Assembly (NCBI GenBank): GCA_025529335.1 | Contig: JAMYHX010000015.1 | Coordinates: 124,001 to 188,000, forward strand | Source: Rhizopus sp. PT2906 | Lineage: Eukaryota > Mucoromycota > Mucoromycetes > Mucorales > Rhizopodaceae | DNA length: 64,000 nt | Reading direction: 5' to 3' | Shown here: positions 12,572-23,686 of the stretch, piece by piece | Numbering within the stretch: the stretch's first letter is position 1 | Layout: each line of letters starts with the position of its first letter | Notes under the pieces: model-generated | Seen by the model: only the letters and a program-made list of their open reading frames with translations | Told to the model about the DNA's origin: nothing | The model's database searches: none | Made by a program: the position numbers and the translations under genes

Positions 12572-13020
12572 AACGCGTGCGCTATTTCAACTTTTTCACA
12601 GTTCTCTATCTCTCTCTCTCTTACACTCAGACAGCACATTTACAAAAGGAAGGTCTTTTGTGCATGATTGAGCTGCCCTTGTTTTATATAATTAAAGATG
12701 CCATAATCATTTTCTTATTAAACTCTGCCTTACTTTTGTGAATCTAAACCATAAGCAATTATCACAACAACTACATCAAGAATTATATTAGCTTGGAGGA
12801 CTGCACAATTGTCTCGTACACAAGTTCACTTGTGACCTAAATTGGTACAAATGCACTTTGTAAAGTGTACAAATTGTCGCTTTCTTACCTAAAGTTCATT
12901 TTATTATGTACCTTGATAAAATGCATGAATGACGGATAAATAAATCCCGGTGACTTCTTGCTTTTTCTCATTGGCTGTCGTCAGGCAGATATTTCTTTCC
13001 TTCCTTTTTTTTCTTCACAA
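12572..13020. promoter_or_regulatory. Divergent promoter region, SMP3 / MFS transporter
   Basis: About 450 bp separate two divergent start codons. It contains TATA-like AT runs and CT-rich stretches on both sides; no discrete operator can be named. Confidence 0.45.
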
Positions 13021-14764
13021 ATGTTGAATAACCATGTGGAAAGACAACATTATGAAAGGATTCCTTCAACCGACAATGTACCTGTTGAAACTGAACAGTC
13101 AGAAAAAATAACTCCATTTGTATATTCTCTTGTATCATGTGTCTGTTTAGGCGGATTTTTATTTGGTTATGATACTGGAGGTAAAGAAGAAGAAAAAAAA
13201 AAATACTGTCTTTTGTATGTATAATAACCTTCATTTTTAGTTATATCTGGAGCACTAAGTCCAATCGAAAGAGATTTTATAATAACAACGCGTCAAAAGG
13301 AATATATAGTTGGCGGAACAACATTGGGTGCTATATTTGGTGGACTCATAGCTGGATCTGTAAGATAGACCGATTTTATAGAAAGAGAGTGTGTGTACTC
13401 ACACAAATACTTGATGTGCAGTTATCCGATAGATTTGGAAGAAAGGTATCTCTATTGAACTTTTTAAAACAATGAATAACCAATAGATAGCCTCTCGTTC
13501 TGTGTGCATCCATCATCTTTGTTATTGGCTCAGGGATACTTGCTCTCGCTCAGTCATATAGCATGTTATTGTTGGGTAGACTTATAGTTGGAGTAGGAGT
13601 GGGAACAGCCTCGATGATTATACCAGTTTATATCAGTAAAGCAACTTGGATATAAATCACATAAAAGCTAATCTCTTTTTCTGCAGGTGAAGTTGCACCC
13701 AAGGACTTTAGAGGAAGACTGGCCACTTTAAACACACTAATTGTTACATTTGGTCAAGTAGTAGCTTATATAGTCAACATGGTCTTTGCCCAAACTGAGG
13801 ATGGTTGGAGATATATGTTTGGAATTGGTGCACTTCCTGCTGCCATTCAGCTCGTCATTATGCCATTTATGCCAGAGAGTCCTCGTCGAATGGTGCTTAC
13901 AAATGATATTATGGCAGCTAAACAGACATTACAAAAGATCTATGGTCAGCATGTATCAGAGGCATTTATCAATCGAGAGATTGAGGCTATTCAGGAAGAC
14001 ATGCAGAATTCCAGTTTAGGAACTTATCAAGATTTTAAAAGACCTGAAAACCTAAAGCCTTTAATGATCGCATGCTTATTACAAGCTGCTCAACAGCTGA
14101 GCGGGTTCAACACTGTGATGTATTATGCAGCTACTATTCTTGCTATGGCTAACTTTAATGACCCTACAGCTGTGGCACTTGTAGTAGCTACTGCAAACAT
14201 GATGTTCACAATGATTGCAGTAAATATTATCGATAAAGCGGGCCGAAGGCGAATCTTGATCCTATCCATGCTTTCTATGATTTTAAGTTTAATTGTCTTG
14301 GGAGGATCATTTGCCGTGCAGCAAGAGACTTTTTCGTTTTTAAATGTTGACTGTGTAGATACTCATAATCAGTCATGCTCTGATCGATCCACCATCATGA
14401 TCATATTACTTTTATCATTAACATCCTATGTAGCCAGTTACGCGTTAGGCTTAGGGTACATCCCTTGGATCATACAAGGGGAACTTTTCACTCTTCAACT
14501 TCGAGGAAAAGCAAACGGTATTGCAACTACCACCAATTGGGTTCTCAATTTGATAGTAGCTTCTACTTTTTTGACAATGACAAAGTTGATATCTATATCA
14601 GGCACATTCTGGCTGTACGCTGTCATCTCAAGCATCCTATGGCTCTTTATAGTAAAACTCGTACCAGAGGTAAGCTCTACATTACCTTCCCTTCTTTTAT
14701 TGATATACTGTGATAGACATCAAACAAACGTTTAGAAGAGATAAGTGCCATGTTTATTCATTAA
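13021..14764 (+). CDS. MFS sugar transporter, myo-inositol transporter (ITR)-like
   Basis: Plasma-membrane proton-coupled sugar/polyol carrier of the MFS sugar-porter family. Six exons (13021-13180, 13241-13359, 13422-13445, 13491-13635, 13687-14669, 14717-14764) give 492 residues in frame. Motifs in order: GGFLFGYDTGVISGA in helix 1; loop 2-3 motif LSDRFGRKP, most of which is encoded by the 24-nt third exon; PVYISEVAP; PESPRRM after helix 6; QQLSGFNTVMYYA in helix 7; the DKAGRRR loop; and a C-terminal PETSNKRLEE. The FGYDTGVISGA start and QLSGFN motif are closest to fungal and protozoan myo-inositol carriers, but substrate cannot be settled by reading. A nucleotidyltransferase begins 75 bp downstream on the same strand. 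Confidence 0.9.
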
Positions 14765-14839
14765 ATAAAATGTTGCACAAATTAAGCAAGCTCATATCAC
14801 CCCATTTTCCCTGTTTCTTTCTCTTGCTTTTCTTCTATA

Positions 14840-15707
14840 ATGATCAAAGGTGTGACGCACAAACAGTTTTTGCTTTTCTTTTAATAATATCCCCTCTTTG
14901 ATAGTTTTGATTTTAGGCGCGGGATACGGAACTCGTTTACAAAAAGACTTGGCAGTCAATCCAGATTACAACCATTTGTTGGGGATTCCTAAAGCCTTAC
15001 TTCCTCTTGGTCAGAAAGATGCACTCATCACTTACTGGGTTGAACTTTTTCAAAAGCATGGAATTTCGTCTAGTTCGATCTACATTGTAACCAATGCACA
15101 ATGCTATGACGCCTTCATTACCTGGGCTAAATATCATGATATACCTCTGGACCATGTTGTGAGTGATGGCACCTCCTCAAACGAGACACGTCTCGGAGCA
15201 GTTCCAGATATCTTGTTTGGCATAAACCACTTTGGCTTGGATCAATCAGATGTCTTGGTTGTGGGTGGCGATACCTTGTTCTTGCATGATTTTAACTTGG
15301 ACAAGTTCTTTAACAGATACAAACAAATGAACTCAAACTATGATGCATGTTTGGTGACGACCTATCGTGTGACAGAGGAACAAGTCCATAAATTTGGTAT
15401 TGTCGAAACAGACAGTCAAGGCATCATCACTAGTTTTCTCGAAAAGCCTAGTCCTCTTGCTACACAATCACGTAAAGCCTGTCCTTGCTTTTACTTGATC
15501 AACAGCAAGGCCATACCTTTGATTCAAGAATTTGTGGACAATTGTAAAGCATCCAATGCACCTAAGGAAGAATACGATGCAACGGGTAAATGCTTGGCTT
15601 ATTTATACCCTCGGTTCAAGCTAGGAACTTTTCCAATATCAGGGCGTATTGACGTGGGCGGTTTGTCATCCTATATTAAAGCCAACGCATACTTTCAATC
15701 CCAATAA
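14840..15707 (+). CDS. Sugar-phosphate-type nucleotidyltransferase
   Basis: Predicted NTP:sugar-1-phosphate transferase of the GT-A-like nucleotidyltransferase fold. A 10-nt first coding exon (14840-14849) joins across intron 14850-14904 to give MIKVLILGAGYGTRL, the nucleotide-binding signature of the family; the downstream open frame alone lacks a proper ATG. The 270-residue product continues with IPKALLPLG (substrate lysine motif PKxxLP), VVGGDTLF (metal-binding Asp region), EKP at the position typical of the family, and GRIDVGGLSSYIKAN near the end. It is short and lacks the left-handed beta-helix of GDP-mannose or GlcNAc-1-P enzymes, so it resembles bacterial-style single-domain thymidylyl-, cytidylyl- or uridylyltransferases. 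Substrate unknown. It converges with MUS81 71 bp away. Confidence 0.85.
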
Positions 15708-15778
15708 AGCTAGCTGTGTATAAATATAAAAACAAGAATAGACCGCTGTACATTCTCATGAACTCCTTTTATTGTTCA

Positions 15779-18368
15779 TTAATCGCTAAATGCATCCGTA
15801 TTTGAGTATTCTGCCGCACCCCACACTTGGTATAATCTCTCACTAAGCTGTGGTCCCCATTTACGTCGATTGATCTGTGTTTGAGTGGCCTCATAAGCAA
15901 GGTTTTTAGCATCATGTTCGTCCTTGTTTTGAAACGCGCTTAATAATGAATAAGGTGTCGGATAAACTCGCATAAGTGCCAACGCTTTTTCAGCATTAAC
16001 ACCTCTTATACACGTCAGCATCCTCAGATAGATTTCATGCAAGCTTGTACTGCCGTTTTTAGAATTGATTTGATTATAGACTGGATAAGAGATCAAGTAT
16101 GCAGTTTTGCTGTTTCCGACCTTATCCTTGTACGCCCTTTTTAAATCAATATAGTTTTGACTTGTTACTATATGTCCTGGTATGGGGTATAATGTTGTTC
16201 CTTTGTATATTCGCTCAATAAGTCTCGTCAATGATACCAAGTAATCAATCGTCTCGTCAATAGTATTTGTTCTCTTCAAGAAAAAGCCGTCTACAACCTG
16301 AATGGAGGACATGATTGTCTGAATGGTTTGAAGTCCAAAGTTAACAGCATATTCTCGGTTATATTCTTCGACGATGTATATTACTTGCTGAGCACCAGAT
16401 CTTTTAAGTCTTGTCTTTTGTTCTTTATATCTTCCATCTTTCAAGCTATGTACCAAGTCATCCAGGCGCTTTCTTTCTACTATGTAATCTAGGAATAACT
16501 CATCCGATGGGTCTGTACTGCCCCTTTTACGTGCGATCCATATGAAGTCACCAAGGTCTAAAGAGCGAGTGCAGATACTGATTCCCTTTTCGGTTAGCTT
16601 TTCTTGAAAGTAGCTTCGATTGTATTTCATTTGAACTTCACGGTTGTCCAATACTAGGATAATGTCATATTCCTCAGGAAGTATAGGTTCTGTATACTCT
16701 GTCTGTACATGCTGTCTGATCTCAGCTTGTATGTCCTTTTTTCTTTGCTGTTGCGATGATGTTGTTTGCTGTGAATAAACTTGGGATTCATATGTCTGTT
16801 GAGAGAAAGACAAAGTATTGAGCCAGTTTACTGGTTCGTCATTGTCTGCTTCAAGCTCATTTTCATCAACAGACGTGGGCAACCCAACACATTCACTCTC
16901 TGTATACAGTTCTGGTAGAAATCCAATACAGGTACCTGCAACTTCCTCATCCTCTGTCACCTTGACAAGTCGTTCGGCTTGTGGGTGATGCCTTTGCCTT
17001 GAATAAAAGCGAATTTTATATACAAGGCAAGAGTTGAGTTCATCAATGTCCACGGCTGCTGATGACGCGTGCTTGACTGGTGTATTAGAAACGTCGAGAT
17101 AAGTAAAGTAGAATATGTCGTCTATATTATTTGGGTGTACTTTTGATTTAACAGAGTCTTGGTTATCTTTTAATATATCATCGCATAGTTCAATTTCTGA
17201 GTCGTCATCAATACTCATGATGGAATGAGATCTTGTCAAACTGGACGATCCTGTGCTTATGTCCAATGCCGTATTACTATAATTTCTGCTCTTGCTTGGC
17301 TTTTTCAAGACGTCCTTTTGCTCATTCAATGTGTTAGCATCACCTGTGTTATCCAAGCTGCCAGTGTTTGATAAAGTTGTGGTATCTCTTGTAACCGTTC
17401 GTCCATTAAGTGATATCGAATGATGTTTAGAAGGATCCAAAGTGTATAAGCTCAAGTCTGGCTCATCTGATATCTCATAACCCGATTCTAGCAATCTATC
17501 CAATATGGCAGCCGTGCTCGCTTTCTGTTTCTTCCTCGGTTGCTTTCTTGATCCAGCATCATTTCTGTTCAATGCATGTTCCTCTTCTCTAACTGTCTGG
17601 GAACCATCATTATGACCTTCACCATTGACATCCCTCAATCTTTCAGCCATGGCAATTCCTGTTTCTGTCAGCATATATTTTGGTGGTCGGCCATTTTTAT
17701 AAACATAGCCTTTATCAATCAACGTCTTGACTCCGCTGAAGGCTGTATATGATTTTCCTGGATCAGCAAGTGTCATTGAGTTATCACAATACTTTTGTCC
17801 ATATGAGCATATTTGTTCCTTTGTTGCGCTGGTTTGTCCATTTTGTTGAAAATCAAGTAAACATAATAGAATGGCATAAGATCCGGACCTGAAAGCAGGT
17901 ACATATGTTTTTGGCGCTCTGGATCTTGATGACTGACTGCTGCTCTGCTCTGTATCATCATCTTGTTCGCCTCTTTTTCGTTTACCTTTATTTAAAAGGA
18001 ATGAGTTCACTTTATGCTTTTATATATATTAAATCAATCAACCTTTTACAGGTAAAGGTATTGGCAGATCGTTATTTTGACAGTACTCAATCATTTTTTC
18101 TGTTAAACGCTTGGCCATAATTTGACCAATGCCTTCTAATTTCTGTGCTTGTGATGGATGTTCAAAGGTTTTGGGACAACGACACAGTGCATCATAAGCC
18201 TTTTTTTTTTTTTTTTTTTTGTTATAAAACCATAAGTCTTTGAACAAGGTAATAATATTGTTGTACCTTTTTATATGTGTAGTAAGATTTCATTTGCATA
18301 CGCTTTGCTTCATCCATCCATTCTTTTACCCAATCTCGTAAAAGAGGATTACCGCATTGCTGACTCAT
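15779..18368 (-). CDS. MUS81: MUS81 structure-specific endonuclease
   Basis: Catalytic subunit of the MUS81-EME1 nuclease that cuts branched DNA at forks and recombination intermediates. Exon 1 starts MSQQCGNPLLRDWVKEW; exon 2 carries the N-terminal helix-hairpin-helix domain (KLEGIGQIMAKRLTEKMIEY); exon 3 holds a winged-helix region (SGVKTLIDKGYVYKNGRPPK), an acidic/serine linker, the XPF-type nuclease domain with LDNREV, DLGDFIW and the active-site VERKRLDDL, and a final HhH. I place intron 2 as donor AAAG|GTTGAT and acceptor AAATAAAG|GT (59 nt), giving PLPVKGKRKRGEQ; a 33-nt alternative is also in frame. Intron 1 ends in a run of about 19 adenines just before the acceptor. Length, about 800 residues, is somewhat long because of the linker. 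Confidence 0.92.
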
Positions 18369-18507
18369 TTAATTAATAACAACAATAATAAAAAAAGGTT
18401 AGATCTTGTTTATTAAGAGCATTCATGCTACTCAAATGAATACAGGACTGCTTTCTGATAGATGAAGAGAGAATATGCAAAGTAACCAAAGATCATACTC
18501 TATTTGT

Positions 18508-19290
18508 TTATTTCCATAATTCTAATCTTTCTTTATATAATTCTTCTGCCCAAGCCTTTACGGCAGGATGCTGAAACTTGTCTCTTGTTGAATCAAAGAA
18601 TCCTTGAAGGTTTTTCTTTTCGGCTAAAGAATATATTATTATCATGTTCATTTATGTGTGTATTATATCGTGTTTTACATCTTTCGTATTCTAAAGCTTG
18701 TACAATCATTTCAAACTTGTCAAGATCTTTAACAAACAATGCTTCTGGAGTCTTGGCTTCTTCATATTCGTGCCATAGACTAGCCATTTCATTCACCATG
18801 TCTGTATCATCTAGCATCTCTTTAAATCCATCTATTGCGGTCTATTTTTAATATTATTAACATGAAAAAATGATTCATATCTCTTTACCTTTTCCAATCT
18901 AAACTTTTCTTCTTTGCTCACACCTGCATGTGGTGTAATGTCACCCTATATAAAGATGATGAGCCTCAAGCGAGTACATCTAATTCGCGTCTCCCTCCTT
19001 ACAACAACTGCTTCGGCAAGATCATGAACAATGGCCATTTTGATGCATTTGTCACGATTGATAGAGGGATCATTAACAAGCATGGCCATGATTGACATGC
19101 GATGCATATGATCTGCAATTGATTCTGCTTGTTTAATTCCATTATCTAACCAACCTGTTCTCTTGGTTTTCTGTTCAATAGCGAGTTAAAAAAAATATGA
19201 AGAATGGATTTGTTGCTTTTTTTGTTTTACTTTCAAGTTTTCAATTATATGTAAAAAACGAATAACATTTGTTGGATTAGATTGTGCCAT
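18508..19290 (-). CDS. HD-domain phosphohydrolase, HDDC2/YGK1-like (5'-deoxynucleotidase)
   Basis: Small HD-domain enzyme of the YfbR/HDDC2 group, whose members hydrolyse deoxynucleoside 5'-monophosphates. Five exons: MAQSNPTNVIRFLHIIENLK; then the exon with GWLDNGIKQAESIADHMHRM (metal His) and MAIVHDLAEAVV (the HD pair); GDITPHAGVSKEEKFRLEK; the exon containing LWHEYEEAKTPEALFVKDLD (fourth metal Asp); and the last exon with NLQGFFDSTRDKFQHPAVKA. All splice junctions restore frame. The initiator ATG is 17 bp from a 53-nt homopolymer, so the 5' leader must be very short or transcribed through the tract. Family identification is secure; the reaction is inferred from characterised relatives. Confidence 0.9.
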
Positions 19291-19307
19291 TCTTTATATT
19301 TATAAAG

Positions 19308-19360
<53 letters not shown>
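19308..19360. repeat. Poly(A) tract, 53 nt
   Basis: Uninterrupted run of adenines on the plus strand between HDDC2 and ABCE1. Read on the HDDC2 strand it is poly(T) immediately upstream of the start codon. The exact length may vary between reads. Confidence 0.9.
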
Positions 19361-19361
<1 letters not shown>

Positions 19362-19516
19362 AACCAATTTTATAAAAGGACTATTTAATTACTAAAGAGA
19401 TTTTGGGTAGGTGAAAGGGGAGGGGGGATGACGTGTAGGAAAATGAGAATAGGTGAGGTTGAGGAGGAGGGGGATTAATGTTGTTGCAATTGGATGCTTT
19501 TTATTCTCTAAAATAT

Positions 19517-21419
19517 TTACTGTTCCAAGAAGAAATAGTTACCAGAGGCCTTTTGTTCTTGATCAAGCTGAGAATCAAGTTTATTGATTCTTGGTCTAAA
19601 GTTGGAAGGATCACGACGGAATGTGATTTGAAGAGAAGACAAGAATTTGTTCATACCCGTCAATAAGGATTGAGGACTGTTGGCAACAGCATGGACGGAA
19701 GGAGTACCCTCATAGACAACAACACGGTCAGCAAGATAAGTGGCCATGATGAAATCGTGCTCTACAATAAATGCGGTTCTCTTAAAGTGAAGGATGAATC
19801 GCTTGATGACCTTGGCGGCAATAATACGTTGTTCTGAATCAAGATAAGCTGAAGGTTCGTCAATAAGGTAAATATCGGCAGGTTGACCTAAAGCAAGGAC
19901 AATGGCAACACGTTGCAATTCACCACCAGACAAGTGCATGACTTCTTGATCAATGATATTTTCAATGTTGAGAGGCTTAATGACGTCTGTGTTGAATTGA
20001 GGGTTCAAGAAAGCACCCTTGATCTTCTTCAAGAAGAGCATACGAACAGTACCCTTGAATTTGGGAGAGATCTTTTGAGGCTTGTAAGAGACGTTAAGTT
20101 GAGGTACAGAGTTTCCATCATCTGGCTTAAGAAGACCAGCTAGAAGACGGATGAATGTGGATTTACCAGTACCGTTTTGACCCAACATGACAATGATTTC
20201 AGAATCTGTAAATTCACCAGCTTCAACATCCAATTTGAAGTCACCAAGAATCTTTCGCATCTTGGGATATCTGTAGTTGTTACTTTGAGTAGCAGCAATT
20301 TCCGTAGCTGTCTCGGCAATCTTGAAAGTCAATGATTCTTCACGGAAACGCAAGTTTTCTGTAGGAATATTACCATCCAAGAAGATGTTGATACCTTCAC
20401 GGACGGAGTAGGGTAGCGTAACGACACCGTAAGCGGATGGCATACCGTAAAGAATACAGACATAGTCTGAAAGGTAATCCAATACTGATAAATCGTGTTC
20501 TACACAAATGATATAGGTGCTTGAGGACAAAAGAGAACGAATGACTCTGGCAGCATTCAAACGTTGCTTGACATCCAAATATGATGAAGGTTCGTCAAAC
20601 ATGTACACGTCAGCTTGTTGAACAGCGACAACACCAATAGCAAATCTTTGCAATTCACCACCTGAAAGTTGACCTACTTCACGAGTAAGGACGTCTTTGA
20701 GATCGAGTGCGTCAATTATGTCTTCCATATTGTTGCGCTCATGCTTATCCTGCAACAGTTGAGCTACTTTGCCGCTAACAACCTTGGGAATATGGTCCAC
20801 ATACTGAGGTTTAATGATGGCCTTCAAGTTATCTTCTAAAATCTTGGTAAAGTAGTTTTGCAATTCGCTACCACGGAAGTATTTCAAGATGTCTTGCCAA
20901 TCGGGGGGATTGTCAAATTTGCCCAAATTGGGCTTCATTTTGCCGGAAAGAATCTTTAATGCGGTAGATTTACCAATACCGTTGGTACCGACTAAACCCA
21001 AAACCTGACCAGGACGAGGTACAGGTAAACGATGAAGTTTGAAAGAGTTGGCAGAGTAACGATGGGTGACTTCGGATTCAAGGTTGGTGGGCAAGTTGAT
21101 GATATGAATGGCACCAAAAGGACATTTCTTTGCACAAATACCACAACCAATACAGAGTTCTTCAGAGATCCACGAGATTTTGGAGGTAGGCTCAACTTCA
21201 ATACAGAGCTTACCTAACGTTATATTTAGTTTGGCTTGTTAAAGAATCTTAGATCTCCTTACCCATTCTGTTTACGGGGCAAGAACGTTTACTGTAACAA
21301 AGAAATAAGCAAATGCTATGCTATTAAACTGATTCAAAAGCTTACCATTCTTGTCTACACTTTTTTGGTTTACACTTGTCAGCACTAACAATGGCAATAC
21401 GCGTAAGCTTATCAGACAT
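19517..21419 (-). CDS. RLI1: ABCE1/RLI1 ribosome-recycling ATPase
   Basis: Essential soluble ABC protein that splits post-termination ribosomes and takes part in ribosome biogenesis and export. Three coding exons: two short ones give MSDKLTRIAIVSADKCKPKK and the cysteine block CKRSCPVNRMGKLC, then one long exon holds the rest. The N terminus has two 4Fe-4S ferredoxin-type clusters (second motif CIGCGICAKKCPF). Nucleotide-binding domain 1 shows Walker A GTNGIGKST, signature LSGGELQR and Walker B FDEPSSYLD; domain 2 shows GQNGTGKST, LSGGELQR and DEPSAYLD. About 600 residues, as expected. The long, nearly intronless, highly conserved body fits a highly expressed gene. The ATG at 21419 is the only one preceding the first cluster cysteines. 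Confidence 0.97.
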
Positions 21420-21679
21420 CTATCAGAATGGGGGGGGGGTTGGGTTTATGAAGTGTAAGAAAAAAAAAGATACTTTGCTACCTGCTGCGTATTTACGCCT
21501 CCCATATGCGGTTTAAAAATTTTATAAGCTAAGCCATCAAAGAGATCGAACTGAACTAAAAGTGAGAAAAGGTAGAACAGTGGATTCAAGTATGGCTGTA
21601 TAAGGATTATAAACCACTACAATTGCTTTCTATTGTAACATGTGTGTATAAATGTAGTCATTCAGTGCCTCTCTTAATG

Positions 21680-21721
<42 letters not shown>

Positions 21722-21953
21722 AACTGTTTATTTTTTCTCTTTCTTTTATCATGGTCTATTTGAATGTTGTTAAGTCATGATAGAAGTAGACGCCAAGAAA
21801 AAGGGTGTATATATATTTATATATATCATAGTTTAAAATGATATAGATCCCAGATAGAGAAAAAGAGAAAAGTATAATGCATTAGACCTATGTTCGGTGT
21901 CTAAATTATTTGTCAATTCCCAAGTTGACTATTGAATATACGTTCTCTTCTTA
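21420..21953. promoter_or_regulatory. Divergent promoter region with (AT)n microsatellite
   Basis: About 530 bp between the divergent starts of RLI1 and SEC20. It contains an AT dinucleotide repeat at about 21681-21719 and a G9 run near 21430. No coding sequence is seen. Confidence 0.5.
21681..21719. repeat. (AT)n microsatellite
   Basis: Alternating AT for about 39 bp with one CA interruption near the start. Confidence 0.85.
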
Positions 21954-22980
21954 ATGACTTCAATAGATTCCAAGTTTAGAGCTCTCAGTGAAATTACAGC
22001 CGATTGTCAACAACATATAGAGAGACTAAGTCATGTCGATTCACTTACTGTTCAAAGGGAAATTTCAGACTTGATAAAGTCAGATTTACGAAGTCTTGAA
22101 GAAAAGATTGCGGTAAACATCAAGAGAATGTAAAAAGACAAGGCTGACTCTTATTATGTAGTCTATTAAACTATTAGCAGAAGAGGACAATAATCAAGAT
22201 TTGATTCTGAAAAGACTGAGTGAATATGAAAATCAGCTTAGACAGTAAGCAAATAAGATAATAAACAATAACACATTCTTTAATAAATACAAGTCTACAA
22301 GTCAATTCGAGACAAGCGATGTTGACTTCAAAAAGACAAATTATTGACATGGAAAAAAGGAACAGAGAAGAGTTATTTGGAAGAACAGTAAATGAATCAT
22401 CATTCAGTGAACAGTTTGAATTAAAACAGCGAGGAATTCAAAAGAGGTAAAAAAAAAAAAAGCAAAAGTGGACTAGAGACAACTGATAACAATACATCAT
22501 AGTCATCATGATCATGAACTTTTACGCGCCTCATCCGATGTGACCGAAGCACTTCGTAGAACGAGTACATTGATGCAGCAGGAGTTAGAAAAGAGCACGT
22601 TGTCAGCGACTATGCTAGGTAATCACAGCATATAAAGAAGGAAAAAAGAAGAAAGCTTATATTGTTTAGCCGAATCTTCTAGGACATTGTCCAACACTTA
22701 CTCGGAATATCAAAATCTGGGAGCTTTAGTAAATATATCAAAGAGAGTCATCACTCAGCTTGAAGCATCGGATTGGTTCGATAGAATCTTACTTTCCATT
22801 GGTCTACTCTTTTTTTGCTTTGTTGTACTCTACATTATCAAGAAGCGTACATGGGATGTAGGTATCTCCTGGATATCATGGCTCACTCGATCTACTAGCA
22901 GCAGCATAAATAGTGACAATAGTCAGTTTAGTCCTGTAGTCACTATGATTCCAACCATGATGGCCAGAGAAGAACTTTAA
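21954..22980 (+). CDS. SEC20: SEC20-like ER/Golgi Qb-SNARE
   Basis: ER-resident t-SNARE for Golgi-to-ER retrograde vesicles, acting with Ufe1, Use1 and the Dsl1 tether. Six exons begin MTSIDSKFRALSEITADCQQ; small exons follow, with in-frame joins giving SIKLLAEEDNNQDL, LTSKRQIIDMEKRNREELFG and ELLRASSDVTEALRRTSTLM (SNARE-like heptads), then the final exon LSNTYSEYQNLGALVNISKR and one transmembrane helix (LLSIGLLFFCFVVLYII). This coiled region plus single C-terminal anchor is the Sec20 domain layout. The lumenal tail is about 45 residues and ends ...MMAREEL; the terminal REEL looks like a KDEL/HDEL-type retrieval signal, and yeast Sec20 ends in HDEL. Length about 240 residues is shorter than yeast Sec20 but normal for other lineages. 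Confidence 0.85.
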
Positions 22981-23686
22981 TATATCATTGGCTAATTGGT
23001 GAAATTTGTGATTACAATTACACATTTCTACTATAAATAGTATTCTTTATTTACAATTCATCTGTTGTAAAGTTTAAAGCGAGTTTCTTTATGCTGTGTA
23101 AAACAAGTATCATAAAAGAAAAAGCCTTTGCTTCATTGTCTTCTTGACCTTTGATAGAGAGAGAGGTTGCAATTTAAGACACGTTCTTTGTTTTCGATGA
23201 CTCTACGCCGGTTTTCAGGAATTACGTTACTGCTTGATGATTTCTCAGTGATATTGATACTAGGAATTAAAAAGTAGCAAGGAAGAATAAAACAAAAAGG
23301 AAAGGAAAAGACAATTGATTTGTACTGTTGGATCATAAAGTTTCTCTCTCGGCAATAGCTGCTCTCGGTAACTCTATATGTCTAATCGGCTTTTCATCCC
23401 TCTTGGCATCATATCTTTTATCTCATTCATGAGGGGGCTCTATAAACAGTTGATCTACTGGTGTACTTGCACGAAAAAGAAAAAATGGCCTTAGTAGAGC
23501 TTTTGATGGATTGGTCTTAGTCAGAGGTTTTATAAATCTCAATTGGATAATCCTCTTCGGAAAATCAATTAGCAGTTGTTTAAAAGATAAAAATTTTTCG
23601 GCAAGGGCCTTGCCTCCCTTTCTTTTTTTCTCTTTATTTCTTACATTCTCTTTTTCTTTACTCCCCCACTTTATTAATTTAACAAG
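22981..23686. promoter_or_regulatory. Intergenic / HEM1 upstream region
   Basis: About 700 bp between SEC20 and HEM1. The half near HEM1 contains CCAAT-type elements in reverse (GATTGGTC near 23508, CAATTGGA near 23540), a TATA-like TTTATAAAT and a CT-rich leader just before the HEM1 ATG. A weak minus-strand open stretch here was rejected as a gene. Confidence 0.4.

Noticed and set aside
18010..18060. 33-nt ultrashort intron in MUS81
   Set aside because: A 59-nt alternative with normal borders gives an equally good frame; the short form is not required.
23133..23500. Minus-strand open stretches upstream of HEM1 that could be a small two-exon gene
   Set aside because: Three frames are each partly open, but none can be joined from an ATG to a stop with valid splice sites; the region has promoter-like elements for HEM1.
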